A stretch of 64,000 nucleotides of DNA from Liquidambar formosana (taxonomy: Eukaryota; Streptophyta; Magnoliopsida; Saxifragales; Altingiaceae). Each line of letters opens with the position of its first letter. Within the stretch, counting starts at the first letter, position 1. Where the stretch lies: assembly GCA_039720395.1 (NCBI GenBank), contig CM077828.1:15846264-15910263 (forward strand), written 5' to 3'. Under the pieces are notes generated by a model, which had not been told where the DNA came from, did no database searches, and saw only the letters and a list, made by a program, of their open reading frames with translations. The position numbers and the translations under genes are program-made. This document shows positions 24,151 to 36,800 of the stretch, piece after piece.

Positions 24151-26519
24151 CAGCCCTAAAGCATGCTAAACTCATGATAAAAAGTAAGTATTTCATGTAT
24201 ATTAACTAGCTAAAGTGTTAATACATGATAAAAAATCTACCTTTAACATGCAATAAGCCTATTCTATAAGAAAACCCATATTCAGCATGAATAATGAGTG
24301 AGGTTACCTTAAGAAGAAACTTCCTTGCTGCTATAGAGACTCTCCTCTTGACTTATGGATGATTTGAATCAATGTTCTTTAATGGCTACAGCAGGTCCTC
24401 TAGCTCTCCTTCAAGTCTCTCTCTCTTATTCTCTCTCAAACACTCATATTTTAATGCATAAAGTGGCTGCCAATTACCTCTAATTGCCTCCCCTTGTACT
24501 GAAGCATAGGGGGTATTTATAGAGTTCACTAAAGATAAACCAATGGCTGGGATTAAAACCCTAGAAATTAATCCAAGGGCTATTAGAGACCCCCTTGGGG
24601 CTTAAGTAACTCAGGAGTTACCAAAAATTAGAAGGAAACTCGTCCAAAAGAGCCCAAATACGTCAAAATAGGCAAGAGTCCGCTTCAGCAAGGAGTTAGA
24701 GTGAAAATAGGAAAGTGGTCTCGGGTGACCACCAGGGCCTAGGTGGCTAGCCACCTGGGCCCAGGTAGCTAGCCACCCGGGGCTGGGTGGTTACCTAAGC
24801 CCACATCGAATTTTTTGCCTATTTTGCCTCCTTTCCCTTCTAGAAGTGTTTCAGGGAGCAAATTAAGTCCGATTTTGAAGAAATAAAAACCAAAACGACC
24901 GTGTTTCGATGAGGAATACATTTTTGAACATTTTAGGGTGAAAACCACTAACCATGGGGGCATGGTTAGGTTTGACAAAAGCAGTTAACCGCTATGCTCT
25001 ACCTTTGCTAAGCATAGTTATGCACATAGGATCAAACCAAATGCTTTCCATATCAAAATTAAACTTTCTAAAACACTTTTAGGAATAAAATGATGACTAA
25101 TTAAAGTCCATTTGAAAAGATTTGATTGGTAATTGTGAGTCAATTAGAGCTAACCCAAAGAAGGGTCAATTAACCAACTTGAACTACATCAAGCCATTTT
25201 AATCCCGAGCCATTGATTCATCAAATTGGAACTAGAAATATCTCATATGCATCCATATGAACTCCAATCGATAATTTGGAGATCATTTCAAGGTCAAATG
25301 AAAAGTTTATGACTTAAAAGACGATAATGCCCCTCAAGTCACAAAAGCTCCTATTATCCCTCAAGATCAACTCCAAATTGAACCAAAGTTCATATCCACT
25401 GTCCTTGTGACTCTAGAAAACTAATGCAAGTGACTAGACTCAAAAATAAGACAAAAACATGCATGAAATGATGAGCCCTAGTAAGGTGGTACAAAAATGG
25501 GGTGTAACAAGGGGATGTTCTCTTTTGAAGAGTAAAGATCGCCTTTTGAAGGTAGGGGTTCCTTTTGAAGGAAGAAAATGTATTTGATTGAGAAAAGAAC
25601 ACTTTCAGAGTGCAAAGAAGGTTTTGTTTAAACAAAGTGAAAGTGAAACTTTATGATTCTCAATCCATACTAGAAAGGAGCTCCTGCATGGAATGATAGT
25701 TTTGGAAAATTGACTTGATTAAGATAATGTTTGTGGAAAGAGGGCACACACCTTTTTAATGAAAAGAATTATTTGAGTCGTTCTTTTGGAATGAACTCGT
25801 CAATTAAAAAAAATGATGCGCGAGTTAACAGTTTGCTTGATGGCAAGAGGTTCTTTTTTAATCAAAATCTTTATTTGATAAAGATGGTAATGTTGTCAAA
25901 AATGATTGGAGGGAAGACGGTTCCACGCAGGTATGAATCTTTTAGCAAAGATTTGAGATGTAAAGAATCACTTTCAATTGAGAAGACTTTTTGAAAAAAG
26001 TACTTGGAGCTCTTGGAGCTAAAAGATGGTTTTGGTGGAATTTGAATCCAATCTTGGTGCGCACTTGAATTAATTGAATAAAATGCAATCGATCAAATCT
26101 AAGGATTGAGATTTTACTACGTGACATAGGGACATGCAGGAATTCTTGGATTAGGGGTAAGGTGATTCATTGGAATCTGGCGGGTTAATTGATTAATCCA
26201 TTTGATGGTAATAAGCTATTATGATATGGATGAGTTTTTAAGCATTTGATGCTATAAACTTTTACCCATAGCATGATATATTATCTCGAGTCTTTAGTTG
26301 ACCCTTATTCACATGGGAATAGAATCGAAATATCAACATAGCATGAAATTTCAAGATGAACATATCAAGACGTCAAAAGATATATAAATATAATCAACCT
26401 TGACAAGGTTTGGAATTCATGAATGCGATGTTTATTGCTTTGAAAAGCACAAGTATATGTACATAAAGTGAAAGGGTCAAGTGACCACAAAATGAAAAGT
26501 GCTCAAACATTGGGGCAAA

Positions 26520-26690
26520 GAGTCGCAACGACCACAACCCGGAGGGTAGCGAAAAGCCATAGCTTCTAAATAAAGCGGTAAATAAAGCGATAAATAAAGC
26601 TGGAAATGTACAAGCAAAGGGGCAAAGGGACATCGCAACGACCACAACCTGGAGGATAGCAAAAAGCCACAGCCTCTAAATAAAGAAAAT
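26520..26690. repeat. Two ~110-bp direct repeats in the long LTR
   Basis: The phrase cgcaacgaccacaacc...ctctaaataaag starts at 26524 and again at 26634. Copy C has the same pair at 51333 and 51440. Confidence 0.75.
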
Positions 26691-27830
26691 GAAAAATGAG
26701 AACAATAATTTTGAATGAATTTGTCCAAGTCCTTGTATTTGTCCATTTATCCAAGTATGGGGATATTCAATTAAGTCTGATAAGCTCCATAGCAAAGGGG
26801 ATTATTTTATGTTCAAGTTTATTATGATTACCAACAAGGAAACAAGAAAAGGTTAGTATAAACAATATGCATGCATGCATGAACCTAACCTTGCAAAATT
26901 TGATTTTTGTCTAAACATCATCTCAACTTTTTGATATGCTTTAAATTTCTATTTCACACATCACAAATGCAAGCTCACTATGCAATAAAAAGAAATGAAA
27001 AATGGGTGTTAGCAACCTATTGGAATGGTTTGCATGCAAAGGGGTGGTTTAGGGTCTCCCTGCCTTTAACCCACCATACAGGACTTCAATCCCTCCACGA
27101 CAAGTGTTAGGAGGCCCATGTACATACTCGGGCAAAGGCAAGAAGGGTGACAATCACATATTGAGGTTGCAATTAATAATGAGCTTATAGGAAATTAAAC
27201 TAAAAGCTTAGGAATGAAATTTAAAAGGGAAGCTCACCTAGTATAGATGATTTCACCTTAGCTTTGACCAAGTTTTGGCTTAAGTGCTCCTTTCCTAGGT
27301 TTGAAAACCTCCCTTTGAGATGCTCCTTTTAAAGCTCCAAGTATGCTTGGAAGGTGGTGGAGTGGTGGTGGATGTGGTGGAGTGAATTAGAGAAGGGAAG
27401 TGTGGTAACAGTGAAGTTACCAGTCAGCAGAAGTGAAATTGCCATTCAGCAGACACGAAAGTGACAGTCTTTCTGTAGTAAAACTGCAGCAGAATTTGTA
27501 TCTCTTTTATGCTATCCAAATGCAATTTGGATGGTTCAACCTTTGGATTCTCCTTCAAGAACAGCCCCTAAATTTGTGTGAAAGGGTTTTTGAGAGGATG
27601 TGTGGTAGGTTTCGTTTAGTGGTGGATGGAATTGGATTGGATTTGGGTTGAATGGATTGGTGTTTAGGATGGTTTTCTTTGGATGGAATGGTAATGGGTT
27701 GGGAGTTCTTGGCGTGAAGATGAGATGGATTAGGGCTTTCTAATTGTGTGTGTGAAGGATGGAATTGGGTTAAGGATTAGGGCTCTCAAGGATTTTTTGG
27801 CTAGGATCCCCTTAATGAATAAAATGTGGG

Positions 27831-27840
27831 CTATTTATAG
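27831..27840 (-). promoter_or_regulatory. TATA box of the long Tat-like LTR (copy B)
   Basis: The minus strand reads CCTATAAATAGCCC around this site. It is conserved at 52620-52629 in copy C and lies about 1.8 kb from the minus-strand LTR start, beyond the 162-bp array. Confidence 0.55.
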
Positions 27841-28459
27841 GAAAACATGGACTTTTAGGGGTAAAATGATCATTTGGAAGGGCATTTTGGTCACATGGGA
27901 TATGGAGGGCATTTGAGCTTTGTTTGATGAAGGAATTACCTCATTTGATGAGGGCAAGATGGTCAAAAGGTGGCAAAAGGGCAAACTGCCCATCCGCGTT
28001 GGCATAGGCAGGCGTAGCCCACGCTGGCCTGGCTAGCGTGGCAGCCAGCCCCATTTGGGCAAGTTGGATTGCGGCTGCAGGATGGCTACAGGCTGCTGCA
28101 AAGCCGAAAGCAAGATCTTCCCAAGCTGGTTTGCCCAGTGTGGGCACACTTATCCCACATTTGTGACGATTTCTCATCATTACACATAGGAACTTGTGAT
28201 TTTAGGCAGTGTGCACTTCTAGAAGGTGTGGGGCCGCTGAGGTGGGCCTATGGTGGTGGTTCGTTCTACTGTGTGGCCAAACGATCGCGTTTGATCGACG
28301 TTCAGATGGAATACGACTGTTGGTCTTGAATGGGGATTGAAACTTTGGGTTCCTAAACTTGGTTTGGGACCAAAGAGTGGAGTATGCACCCTCTAGGGTG
28401 AGATTGAATGGTCCGGATGCGAGCATGATGCTCATAGAGCTTTGTAATTAGGGTTTGTT

Positions 28460-29425
28460 GATCGTGATCCGAACGAGGTCCGATCTTCGATCAAATGGTC
28501 CTGTATTGATCTTGAGGGGTTGAATTGAAGATCCAACGGTCGGTTTGACCATTGGATGAGAAATAGCGAGGAATTGAACCACCTAAAGTTGCATCAGGGG
28601 TTCGGTTTTGGGTAACTTGGGGATCGGAGGGTTTGAGCCCTCTGCTTCCTAATTAAATGGTCCTAAACCACTCTAGGGATGTTGAATTGATGATCTTATG
28701 GTTGAATTAACCGTGGGATAGAAGATTGTTGGAGATCGAACCACCTAGTGCTGTGTTAGGGGTTCGCTTTAGTGTAAATTGGGGATCGGAGGGCTCGTGC
28801 CCTCTGATTCTCAATTAAATGATCTTAAACGGATCTAGAGATATTGAATTGAAGATCTTACAGTAGAATTGACAGTCGGATCAAAGATTGTTGGAAATCG
28901 AACCTCTTAGTGCTGATTTAGGGGTTTGATTTGGGGTAAATTGGGGATCAGAAGGCTCGTGCCCTCTGATTCTCAATTAAATGGTCCTATGCCACTCTAG
29001 GGATGTTGAATTGAAGATCCTAGGGTTGAATTAACAGTTGGATCAAAGATTGTTGGAGATCGAACCACTTAATGTTGATTTAGGGGTTCGATTTGGGATA
29101 AATTGGGGATCGGAGGGCTCGTGCCTTTTGATTCCCAATTAAATGATCCTAAACCACTCTAGGGATATTGAATTGAAGATTCTATGGTTGAATTGACCGT
29201 TGGATCAAAGATTGTTGGAGATTGAACCACCTAGTGCTGTGTTAGGGGTTCGTTTCGGGGTAAATTGGGGATAGGAACGTTTGTGCCTCTGATTCTCAAT
29301 TATATGGTCCTATACCGCTCTAGGGATGTTGAATTGAAGATCCTACGGGTTGAATTGACCACTGGATCAAAGATTGTTGGAGATCGAACCACCTAGTGCT
29401 ATATTAGGGGTTCGATTTAGGATTT
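28460..29425. repeat. 162-bp tandem array inside the long LTR (about 6 units)
   Basis: The landmark ggatcgg (or a one-base variant) recurs at 28621, 28783, 28945, 29107 and 29269, exactly 162 bases apart. Each unit contains ctctagggatgttgaattg and gatcaaagattgttggagat. The first and last units are partial or diverged. The array is shared with copy C. Confidence 0.9.
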
Positions 29426-30060
29426 TTGGGCATCGTGCCCATTCCTGGCTCTTGGGCTTCAAACGTTAGAGGTTGAATTAGGGAGAGGCCTTGCCCTGGT
29501 GGGTAGGACAAGGCGAACAAAGTTAGGTACGAAGCGTGTCTGACACAATTGTACTGTTGACAGGGTTGATGGATTTTGTCTAGAGGCGGCCTAGGCAAAA
29601 TTTAGGTGTTTACAATAGGAAGGTTAAAACTCCATTCAGTTTATCTCATATCTTTTTTCACATTCAATGTACCTATTCTTATAATAGGCACCCATTTGTT
29701 GGTTGTAGTATCTCCACACAAATAGCATGAGACTAGCTTATCCTCCTATAGAGTCAACCTAACAAGCGCTAGTTCTATAGTTCATTACTATCCATTATAG
29801 TGAACCTTCAACTAGGAATGCTTTAAGAGTTTAGTACAGAGATATATTTACAATCTCAAAATTACAACCTTTCGTATTTCATATTCTCAACTCTAACTCC
29901 ATGGACATATTACGTAAATATAAATAATGCATATAAACATAATAAAATAAGCCCTTTTATTAAATCAATAATAAATGTGACATATATAAATGAAATCAAA
30001 TGATTGTTCCCAATTCCTAAACAACATCTCTATGATTGGCTCTAGGGCATAATCCTAACA

Positions 30061-33000
30061 ATATATATATAGATTGAATTAAACAATGGTGTCTAGATAA
30101 CAATTATGAATTGTTAAAACAAATATAAACTATTTTGTTTGAATGATATGTCTTAATTATATATTGATTTTGTGATAATTCTTGAATTTAAAATTATGAA
30201 TTGATAAGAGTTTTTCGATATTCATCCTAATTCAATTGCACAAATGGATGTATCCTATTCACTTGTGAATTTGAAAATTTTGATCATGCATATTATTTTA
30301 TTTTTGATGTCAAAATTAAATCATTTTCATAGTGCTTAAATTTGTGGGGGTTATTTTCATATTTAATTGGGAAAAAAAAATTTTGCTACCTACACGAGAT
30401 CATTATATTCTTAATGAATTTTTCAAAATTCAAAGAGAAACATAATTTTATTAATTTCTAACTCTTGGATTTATTGGAGTTAAATGTTGTAATCGGCTAC
30501 AGAATTTATGATATTAATTAAATTTGATTTAATTTTCAGCAATAAGATTTGATTATGGCTAATCAATTGATTATTTATTTTTGTGACCAATTGACCATTA
30601 AAATTTTTATAACCGTTAGAAATTTAATGTTTGACTCTTGGGGTTAAATTTTTGTGACCGTTGGAATATTAAATATTTATGATGATTATACTACTAAATT
30701 CGTTTAACCGTTAGGATTCGGTTACAAATCTATATCTTTAATTGTAAGAATAATATCCTGTAATTATTTCTTTGATTAATATTTGAACCCAAAGTATGAA
30801 TATATATCACCAACCTTTCATTTATCATGTTTAAAGAGATAGTTTAAATTCATATATCTTATTAATCAATACCAAATTGATTGAATTTAATTGTGGAATA
30901 TGATATTATTAATTTATGTGTGCAAATTAACTTATGATTTTGATAAAGTGTTTTACAAGCATATATAAATAATTCTTATAAGAAAAAGCATGATATTTAT
31001 AAATTTGATCGCTTTAAATATGGGTTGAGAGATTATGATATTGACATCATGATATACTTATGTAATTTGGATGCTGTATGTGAGTATGGTTCTTTCATGT
31101 ACATAGTGAAAATAAAATTTGACGATGAGATAAAAAGTGAGATTTTTGTCAAAATTTTATCTTGAATTTACATGCTTACCTATATAGTCTTTTAAATAGT
31201 GAGAATTATTTTAAATTGAGGGGAAAAAAAAAATATGCATATGGTCAACTGTTGGGGTTGACAATATTGAATTTTTGTTATGAACATAATTTCTCATTTT
31301 TAAAATTTTGAAAAATTTGATTTCGAGTAATTTGGATATACTTGTATGATTTAAGGTGTATTGTTCTATCAGTTTGTTATTATTAGAAAAATAAACATCT
31401 CATACATTTTTGGATCTCATAACAATGTGAAAAATGTTATGTGGAGTGAGATTATAATATTATTGATAAATTTAAGTATGGATTTTTTGGAGACATGTCA
31501 TACGCAAAATAAATATTTTTCATACTATTTAATTTTATGATATTACAATAGCAATATCATATGTTGACATGATTATAATTTTTTCTCGCAATCCAAAATT
31601 TCAATTTCTAATCAAAGAGTCCAATTACAAATATATTGTGTGACAATAGAAAAATAAATATACTTTTAAATTTATTCTATATGAATATATTTTACATGGA
31701 AATTATAAGATGTGCTGTTTATATATGTGAATGCTAAAATTGCATTGAAATTAATAAACAAAACATTATATCTTGAATTGTGGGGGCACATCTTGCGAAG
31801 ACTGCATTTTACGTGAGAATGTATATTTATTTTAAATTTACAAATTATTGAATTTTCTCAATATATTATATGTTGGTCTCTTATTAATAAAAGAGATAAA
31901 ATGAGTATTATGATTTTCATTTCTGAAAATGGAATTAGTTCAGACTATTGAAATTGTATATGATATATTGAGAGAATGTCATATGTGATTTATTAATGAT
32001 TTTGAGAATAACTATGTTATTCAGTGGCTAAGGAAATATTTTAAAATTATTGCTCATATATATACTTATTTATATTGTTGCGTTGACCAAAGTTATTTTT
32101 GAATGTTGAGATTCAAATAAATTACGATGATGATTTTTGAAAATTTTTGGGTATTGTATGGTATATTTTTATTCAAATATTTGATGATATAATGATGTGA
32201 GATGAATCAATGATTCATAATTTGAATATCCCTTTTTGAGAGGTATATTTACTTAAAATTTATTAAAAGTGATATGTGTACCCAACTTTCCTAATAGTCA
32301 TCAATTTTAAGGATTTCTTATATTATTTGCAGATTATGATGATGATGATGATGATGATTGAATCTTTGATTCAAATGAGAAGAAATCCATATGTGGACCT
32401 ATATTCCCTATCTGGTATGGTGCCTTGGAATTATCCAAAATGATATATCTCATTGTCCACTTTGGAGGTTGGAATTGATGACTTGGCTTGTAAAAAGCTA
32501 TGAGAGTGTTGAGAGGAAATCTCAGCAATTATATATTTATGAATGAGATTTGTGCTTATTCATTATTTGTTGGCTCAAGCAAATAATTTTATGGGGTAGT
32601 GCCTAGGAGCACAATATTAAATAGCAACTGTTTAGAGAGTCAGAGATGAGAATTATTAAGATTCTGACTAATTCACTTTTTAGTGAATAATTCATTGAGG
32701 GGAATGAGACTTATGTCTATAACAAGGGTCAACAGTGATGGTAACCCAACCTATGTGAATGGAGATCCCAAAAAGTATGTTCATATAATTAATAACAAGT
32801 TACTGGTAGACTTGGAATGTATTATCATTTATATAATATATTTTGATTTCCCCTTCCTATGGTGTAGATCGTACAAACTGCAATGTTTAAGGTTGAGTTT
32901 TAACTTTTAATAGATTCCATAGTCCTATTTGGGTGGTTTGTTCAGTTGTAGTGCACACTTGATAGATCCACCTATATGGGTGTGGAAGTGGGGCCGCTTC

Positions 33001-33298
33001 CTATCAGAGCTTAGACAGGTTCTCTAGAGCACTCATGAATATCCAAGTATAGCGCATGGCCTATTCGTGCAACCCCGATTAGAATAGCTTAGATATCGAG
33101 AATAATATGTGGGTTGTGAGTCGACTGATCTGTAAGAATAAATTTTGGTTCATTAGAAACTTATAGTTTCACCATATTTCTGTAGGTCACACTACATATC
33201 CTAGGTATGGTCCATAGTTTAAAAGACACCACTACCGATACATTACATTCTCATATTCCTTATACTTTTTATTATATAATTTGAATTATGTGGAGGAT
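30061..33298 (+). mobile_element. Internal, non-coding part of outer element copy B
   Basis: Same AT-rich DNA as 6028-9249. It has a longer (GAT)n run near 32335 followed by the same TTGAATC stem, and shares with copy C a short insert near 31660 (acttttaaatttattctatat) that copy A lacks. No protein motif is seen. Confidence 0.7.
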
Positions 33299-33886
33299 TA
33301 TTGTATTTTTATAAATAAAATACATATTTGTGATTCAAATTATGTTTTATTTATGAGGCGTTATGGCCTTTATAATATTTATTTATATTGTCCATTATTG
33401 GTATATTATTGTTGGGAGGGTTACACATCCTTTTGGGGAAAAAAATGGTTTTTCCATTATCATTTTTGATGGTTTTTTCTTGTCTTCTTCTTTTTTTTTT
33501 TTTTCTTTGGAATGAGAAAAAACCATAAGAGTTTTAAGAAAACCTTTTTCTCAATCTTTCTTTTCTCTCCATGTATAAATTCTTTTGTATAAAATTCTAT
33601 CTATCCTTCTTCAATTTTTGTTGCAGATTTTCATGGAACGATCTAGAGCTATTTGGTTCTTTGTACTTGCGAGTACACGTGTACGACGAAAACGATTGTT
33701 GTATCCTAGAGGGTTGGGCGCTAGAGGACCTAGATGCACCGAGTGATTCATTCCGAGGGACACAAATCAACTCTTAAGGACAGTGTTCGCACACGCCTCA
33801 ATCGATAAGTCTATTTCCTTTATTGTAAATATATTTTTGCATATTTTGATTTTCGACATCCATACTTTTGTTCAATATTTCCAACA
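33299..33886 (+). repeat. 3' LTR of outer element copy B
   Basis: 588 bp, starting TATTGTATTTT (G changed to A in the TG end) and ending TTTCCAACA. CTCTT follows at 33887-33891, and tgtggagga precedes it as a polypurine tract. Confidence 0.85.
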
Positions 33887-36800
33887 CTCTTTATGTGAAG
33901 TACTAAAATATAGCACTTTATGTGGCACTATGTGTATGGACCAAAAACTCCCATAAATTATTTAACAAATATATTTTTTGCTGATGTGCATGGGTTGAGT
34001 GCTATATGGAGTGCTCTATGAAATGGTGCTTCGTATAGTACTGCCCTTTCGGAAAACACTCCACCACAGCAAGCAGTTCCGAATACTTTTTAAAGAGTTC
34101 CCAATGGAGGACCACTACGAAATATAAATAAATAAATAAATAAAGTGATTTAAAGAGTTCAAATGTATAACATTTTACAATACATTCATAATTTTTATTT
34201 TCCATCAAATGGCTACTGATCATGTTGATTTCTTATACAGGGGTTTTTACACATGCAATGGGGATACCAATCTAACTGGTAAGGTCATGGTAAGCCCATC
34301 ATTGTGTAATATGATTGGCATGGTTATAATTTCCCTGCTCCGAAAATGGAAGCTAATAATGGTCTTATGCTATGCCTAAGGTTTGATGATCCCTATTTCT
34401 TTTTCCTTTTTGCCTTTTATTATTTATTTATAAATGAAATGACCTAGTAGTCATGAAAAACCTTACAAAATATTTATAGAGAAAAAAAACTACATAGGAT
34501 CTAAATTCTTATTAATTGTTCATAAATAGAAGGAAAGTGTCATTGGGAAATAGGTAAAATTAAAATGAATGGAAAAGGCTAATAAGATAAGGATAACATG
34601 GAAATTAAAATGATATATTGGATGACCTTATTCCAGACCTTTTTCTTGTTGATTTGACTTAGTGCTCCAATTAATACAATGTCTTAGATCGTTTTCCCAA
34701 AAAAAAAAAAAAGAAAAAAAAAAGGGTAAGGACAACATGGAAATTAAAATGATGTATTGGATGACTCTGATTAGCATCCTATAATTGCATACCTCTATAG
34801 TATTAGATTAAATAAGGCCTCACATAGATAGCCCCCTTGCATATTCATATTCGATAGTATTGGATAGAATGGTTTTTTTTTTTTTTTTTTTATTTATTGG
34901 AAGATTTATTTAATTTATTTTATTTTTTTAAAATAAGATTAGGATGGTATTGATTGAAATATTGAATGATTTGCACGCCTTTTCTAGGTTTCGGCAAAAC
35001 TTGCAAGTAATCTCCACAATTCCTTTCATGACCAAAAATAGCCCTCACCGACAATTATTTTTTCGAGGGTAAGTTGCAAATAACTCCCTGAAGTATGAGG
35101 GGCTTAGCAAATAACCCCCCCTTATGTTTCAATTTTACCAATGTCCCTCTTCAATGTTTTAATTTTTTCAAATGTGCCCCACCGTTACTCTCCATGAACA
35201 AAAAGTGAAGGGAAATGATCACATGCTATGCATGTGATGCTGTAATTGTAAAAAATACCCCCTCTCTCCCAACCCAAACCCCAACTGATGGGAGGGTGTA
35301 TGGCATATAAGTCTTTTTAAGTTTGCCGTTAACAGGTGTTAAAGCAATTAAATTCCCAACTAGGGATGTCAATGGGATGGGTTTTTTCGTGGCCTCGCCA
35401 CACCCCCACTTTTATTGGGAAGGGTTTAGGACACTACTTAGTGGGGTCGGAACGGATTTGGGGATTTTTTTAGAAACCTGTTAGTGTTTGGGGTGGGGTT
35501 AGGTTGTTCTTTAAAAACCATCCCCAATCATCCGATCAAATTTTTACCTTTTATCGAATATACATATATATAATTCTTTAGATGTAACTACTTTTTAATT
35601 GTTAAAATATATTCTATTAGCAAAATGATAGGAGGCCTAACCTGTTGGCCTAATAGATTGGCCTACAACCATTTAAGGAATTAGATAATAATCAATTACA
35701 CCCGACAATCCTACGTTTGTAAGGATTTTATTTATTAGCAATATTTTCCTTCCACCTTTTTCTGAATTTCCTGAATTTCAAACTGTTACTTCTCATTCTT
35801 ATCACCTTCTCACGTACATTCTTTCCCCGATCAACCATTTGACTTACTATGTGACTTACCCAAGAACAAATTATTATGTGAATTACTAGCAACAAGTTAT
35901 TTCTTGATATCAAATTATTATATGACTTACTTGGAGTTATTTTGAATTATCCATTGTATTCACATAATAACTTGCTAAGATTACAATAATACACCAATAT
36001 CACTTAATAATTGAATTGTATCTCTTAATAGCTTCTTATATACATAGACCCTATTGTACAAATGTATTTTTGTGACTTAATAACCAGATGAAAACTGAAA
36101 ACCAAAAAAAAAGAAAAAAAAAAGACAACTACATAACTTAATAAGTAGCAAAATAAGTGGCAAAATAACTTATCAATTGTCTTTTATGCTAGAAAATAAG
36201 TGGCAAAATAAAGAAATGAACCAAAGACGATAGATAGCGATATACGATGAAATTGGATAAAATTCAATTATTTAGCCAAAAGAATCCACCAAAAAGTCAT
36301 GCTAAGAAATCCACCAAAGGGTTAAAAGCAAATATTAACTTCTAAAAAGTCAAAGGTTAATAATTCATTCACAATTCTCTAATTGTTTTTTGGTTACAAG
36401 GCTTCGAGCTTAAATAAGCATTAATTAACAAAGAACAACTCCCCATCCCTAATTAGAATTTTAAAGCCAAACAATAGTTTCTCTGTAAATAATTCTTGTT
36501 TTAAGCAAGAATGGGCAACAAATTTAAGAAAACTTTGAATACAAATTAAACACCACCTAAGATTTTCATGCAATTTTATAAAATCACTTAATAACTAAAA
36601 TATATTGTAAGGGTTTGACCAGCATTGTAGGAGTTGCATAAGAGAGGACTAGTTCAATCAATTCTATTGTGATACCGTGGTTAACCTTACAACTTAATAA
36701 GTCGATATTTTTGAAATCCATATTTTTTATTGATATTACAAAGCCCCTTCTTTTACCATGAAAAGCCGCTTCTTTTACCATGAATACGAATGAATATTTG

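Larger units (their letters stand above)
19750..25509 (-). mobile_element. Solo LTR nested in the long LTR, itself split by another
   Basis: Flanked by perfect AGGGG duplications (19745-19749 and 25510-25514). The copy C site is uninterrupted (gtaaaggggatgttctc, near 50312). On the minus strand it starts TGTTACACCCCATTTTTGT and ends CCGGGGTTCACA. Without the inner element it is about 2.74 kb. A TATA box (CTCTATAAATA) lies on the minus strand at 24513-24524. It belongs to the same family as 21137-24150. Confidence 0.83.
18889..29614 (-). mobile_element. Very long Tat/Ogre-like solo LTR, copy B (interrupted)
   Basis: Perfect 5-bp duplications ATAGG flank the element (18884-18888 and 29615-29619). 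On the minus strand it starts TGTAAACACCTAAATTTTGCC and ends TTTGGGGTAGCGACA. Removing the nested elements at 19750-25509 and their duplication leaves about 4.96 kb, and copy C (49458-54385) measures 4.93 kb. A TATA box (CTATAAATAG) is at 27831-27840 on the minus strand, and ggtggcgactcc near the minus-strand end is typical of Tat-lineage LTR borders. It carries a 162-bp tandem array and a pair of 110-bp repeats. No gag-pol is present. The several short open frames inside it are not genes. Confidence 0.85.
14617..30060 (-). mobile_element. Solo LTR, copia-like family, copy B (hosts four nested LTRs)
   Basis: Same family and position as 3165-6027 and 48263-54832. The visible pieces are 14617-14846, 17907-18888 and 29615-30060, which together make about 1.65 kb when the nested elements and their duplications are removed. 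The minus-strand start TGTTAGGATTATGCCCTAGA lies at 30060. Confidence 0.78.
13356..33886 (+). mobile_element. Outer LTR element, copy B (5' LTR truncated, heavily invaded)
   Basis: The element begins inside its 5' LTR at the deletion scar (13356-13359) and ends with an intact 3' LTR at 33886, followed by CTCTT. Inside are a microsatellite (14546-14616), a copia-like solo LTR (14617-30060) and, within that, four further solo LTRs. The element's own DNA amounts to roughly 5 kb (13356-14616 and 30061-33886); the rest is later insertions. The 5' LTR remnant shares diagnostic bases with the copy C 5' LTR (atatcgtggagggttgggg) rather than with the 3' LTRs (gtatcctagagggttggg), so LTR divergence came before duplication. 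Confidence 0.8.

Noticed and set aside
26394..26754. Overlapping minus-strand frames rich in CPFACTF / LYLEAMAF
   Set aside because: They arise from the 110-bp direct repeats in different frames. There is no family match and the frames differ between copies.
28460..29425. CRISPR-like array
   Set aside because: The repeats are contiguous 162-bp units without unique spacers, inside a plant LTR.
18889..29614. A complete Tat/Ogre retrotransposon with internal genes
   Set aside because: After removal of nested LTRs the whole length aligns with a single 4.9-kb unit in copy C. There is no second LTR, primer site or polyprotein motif, so it is a solo LTR.
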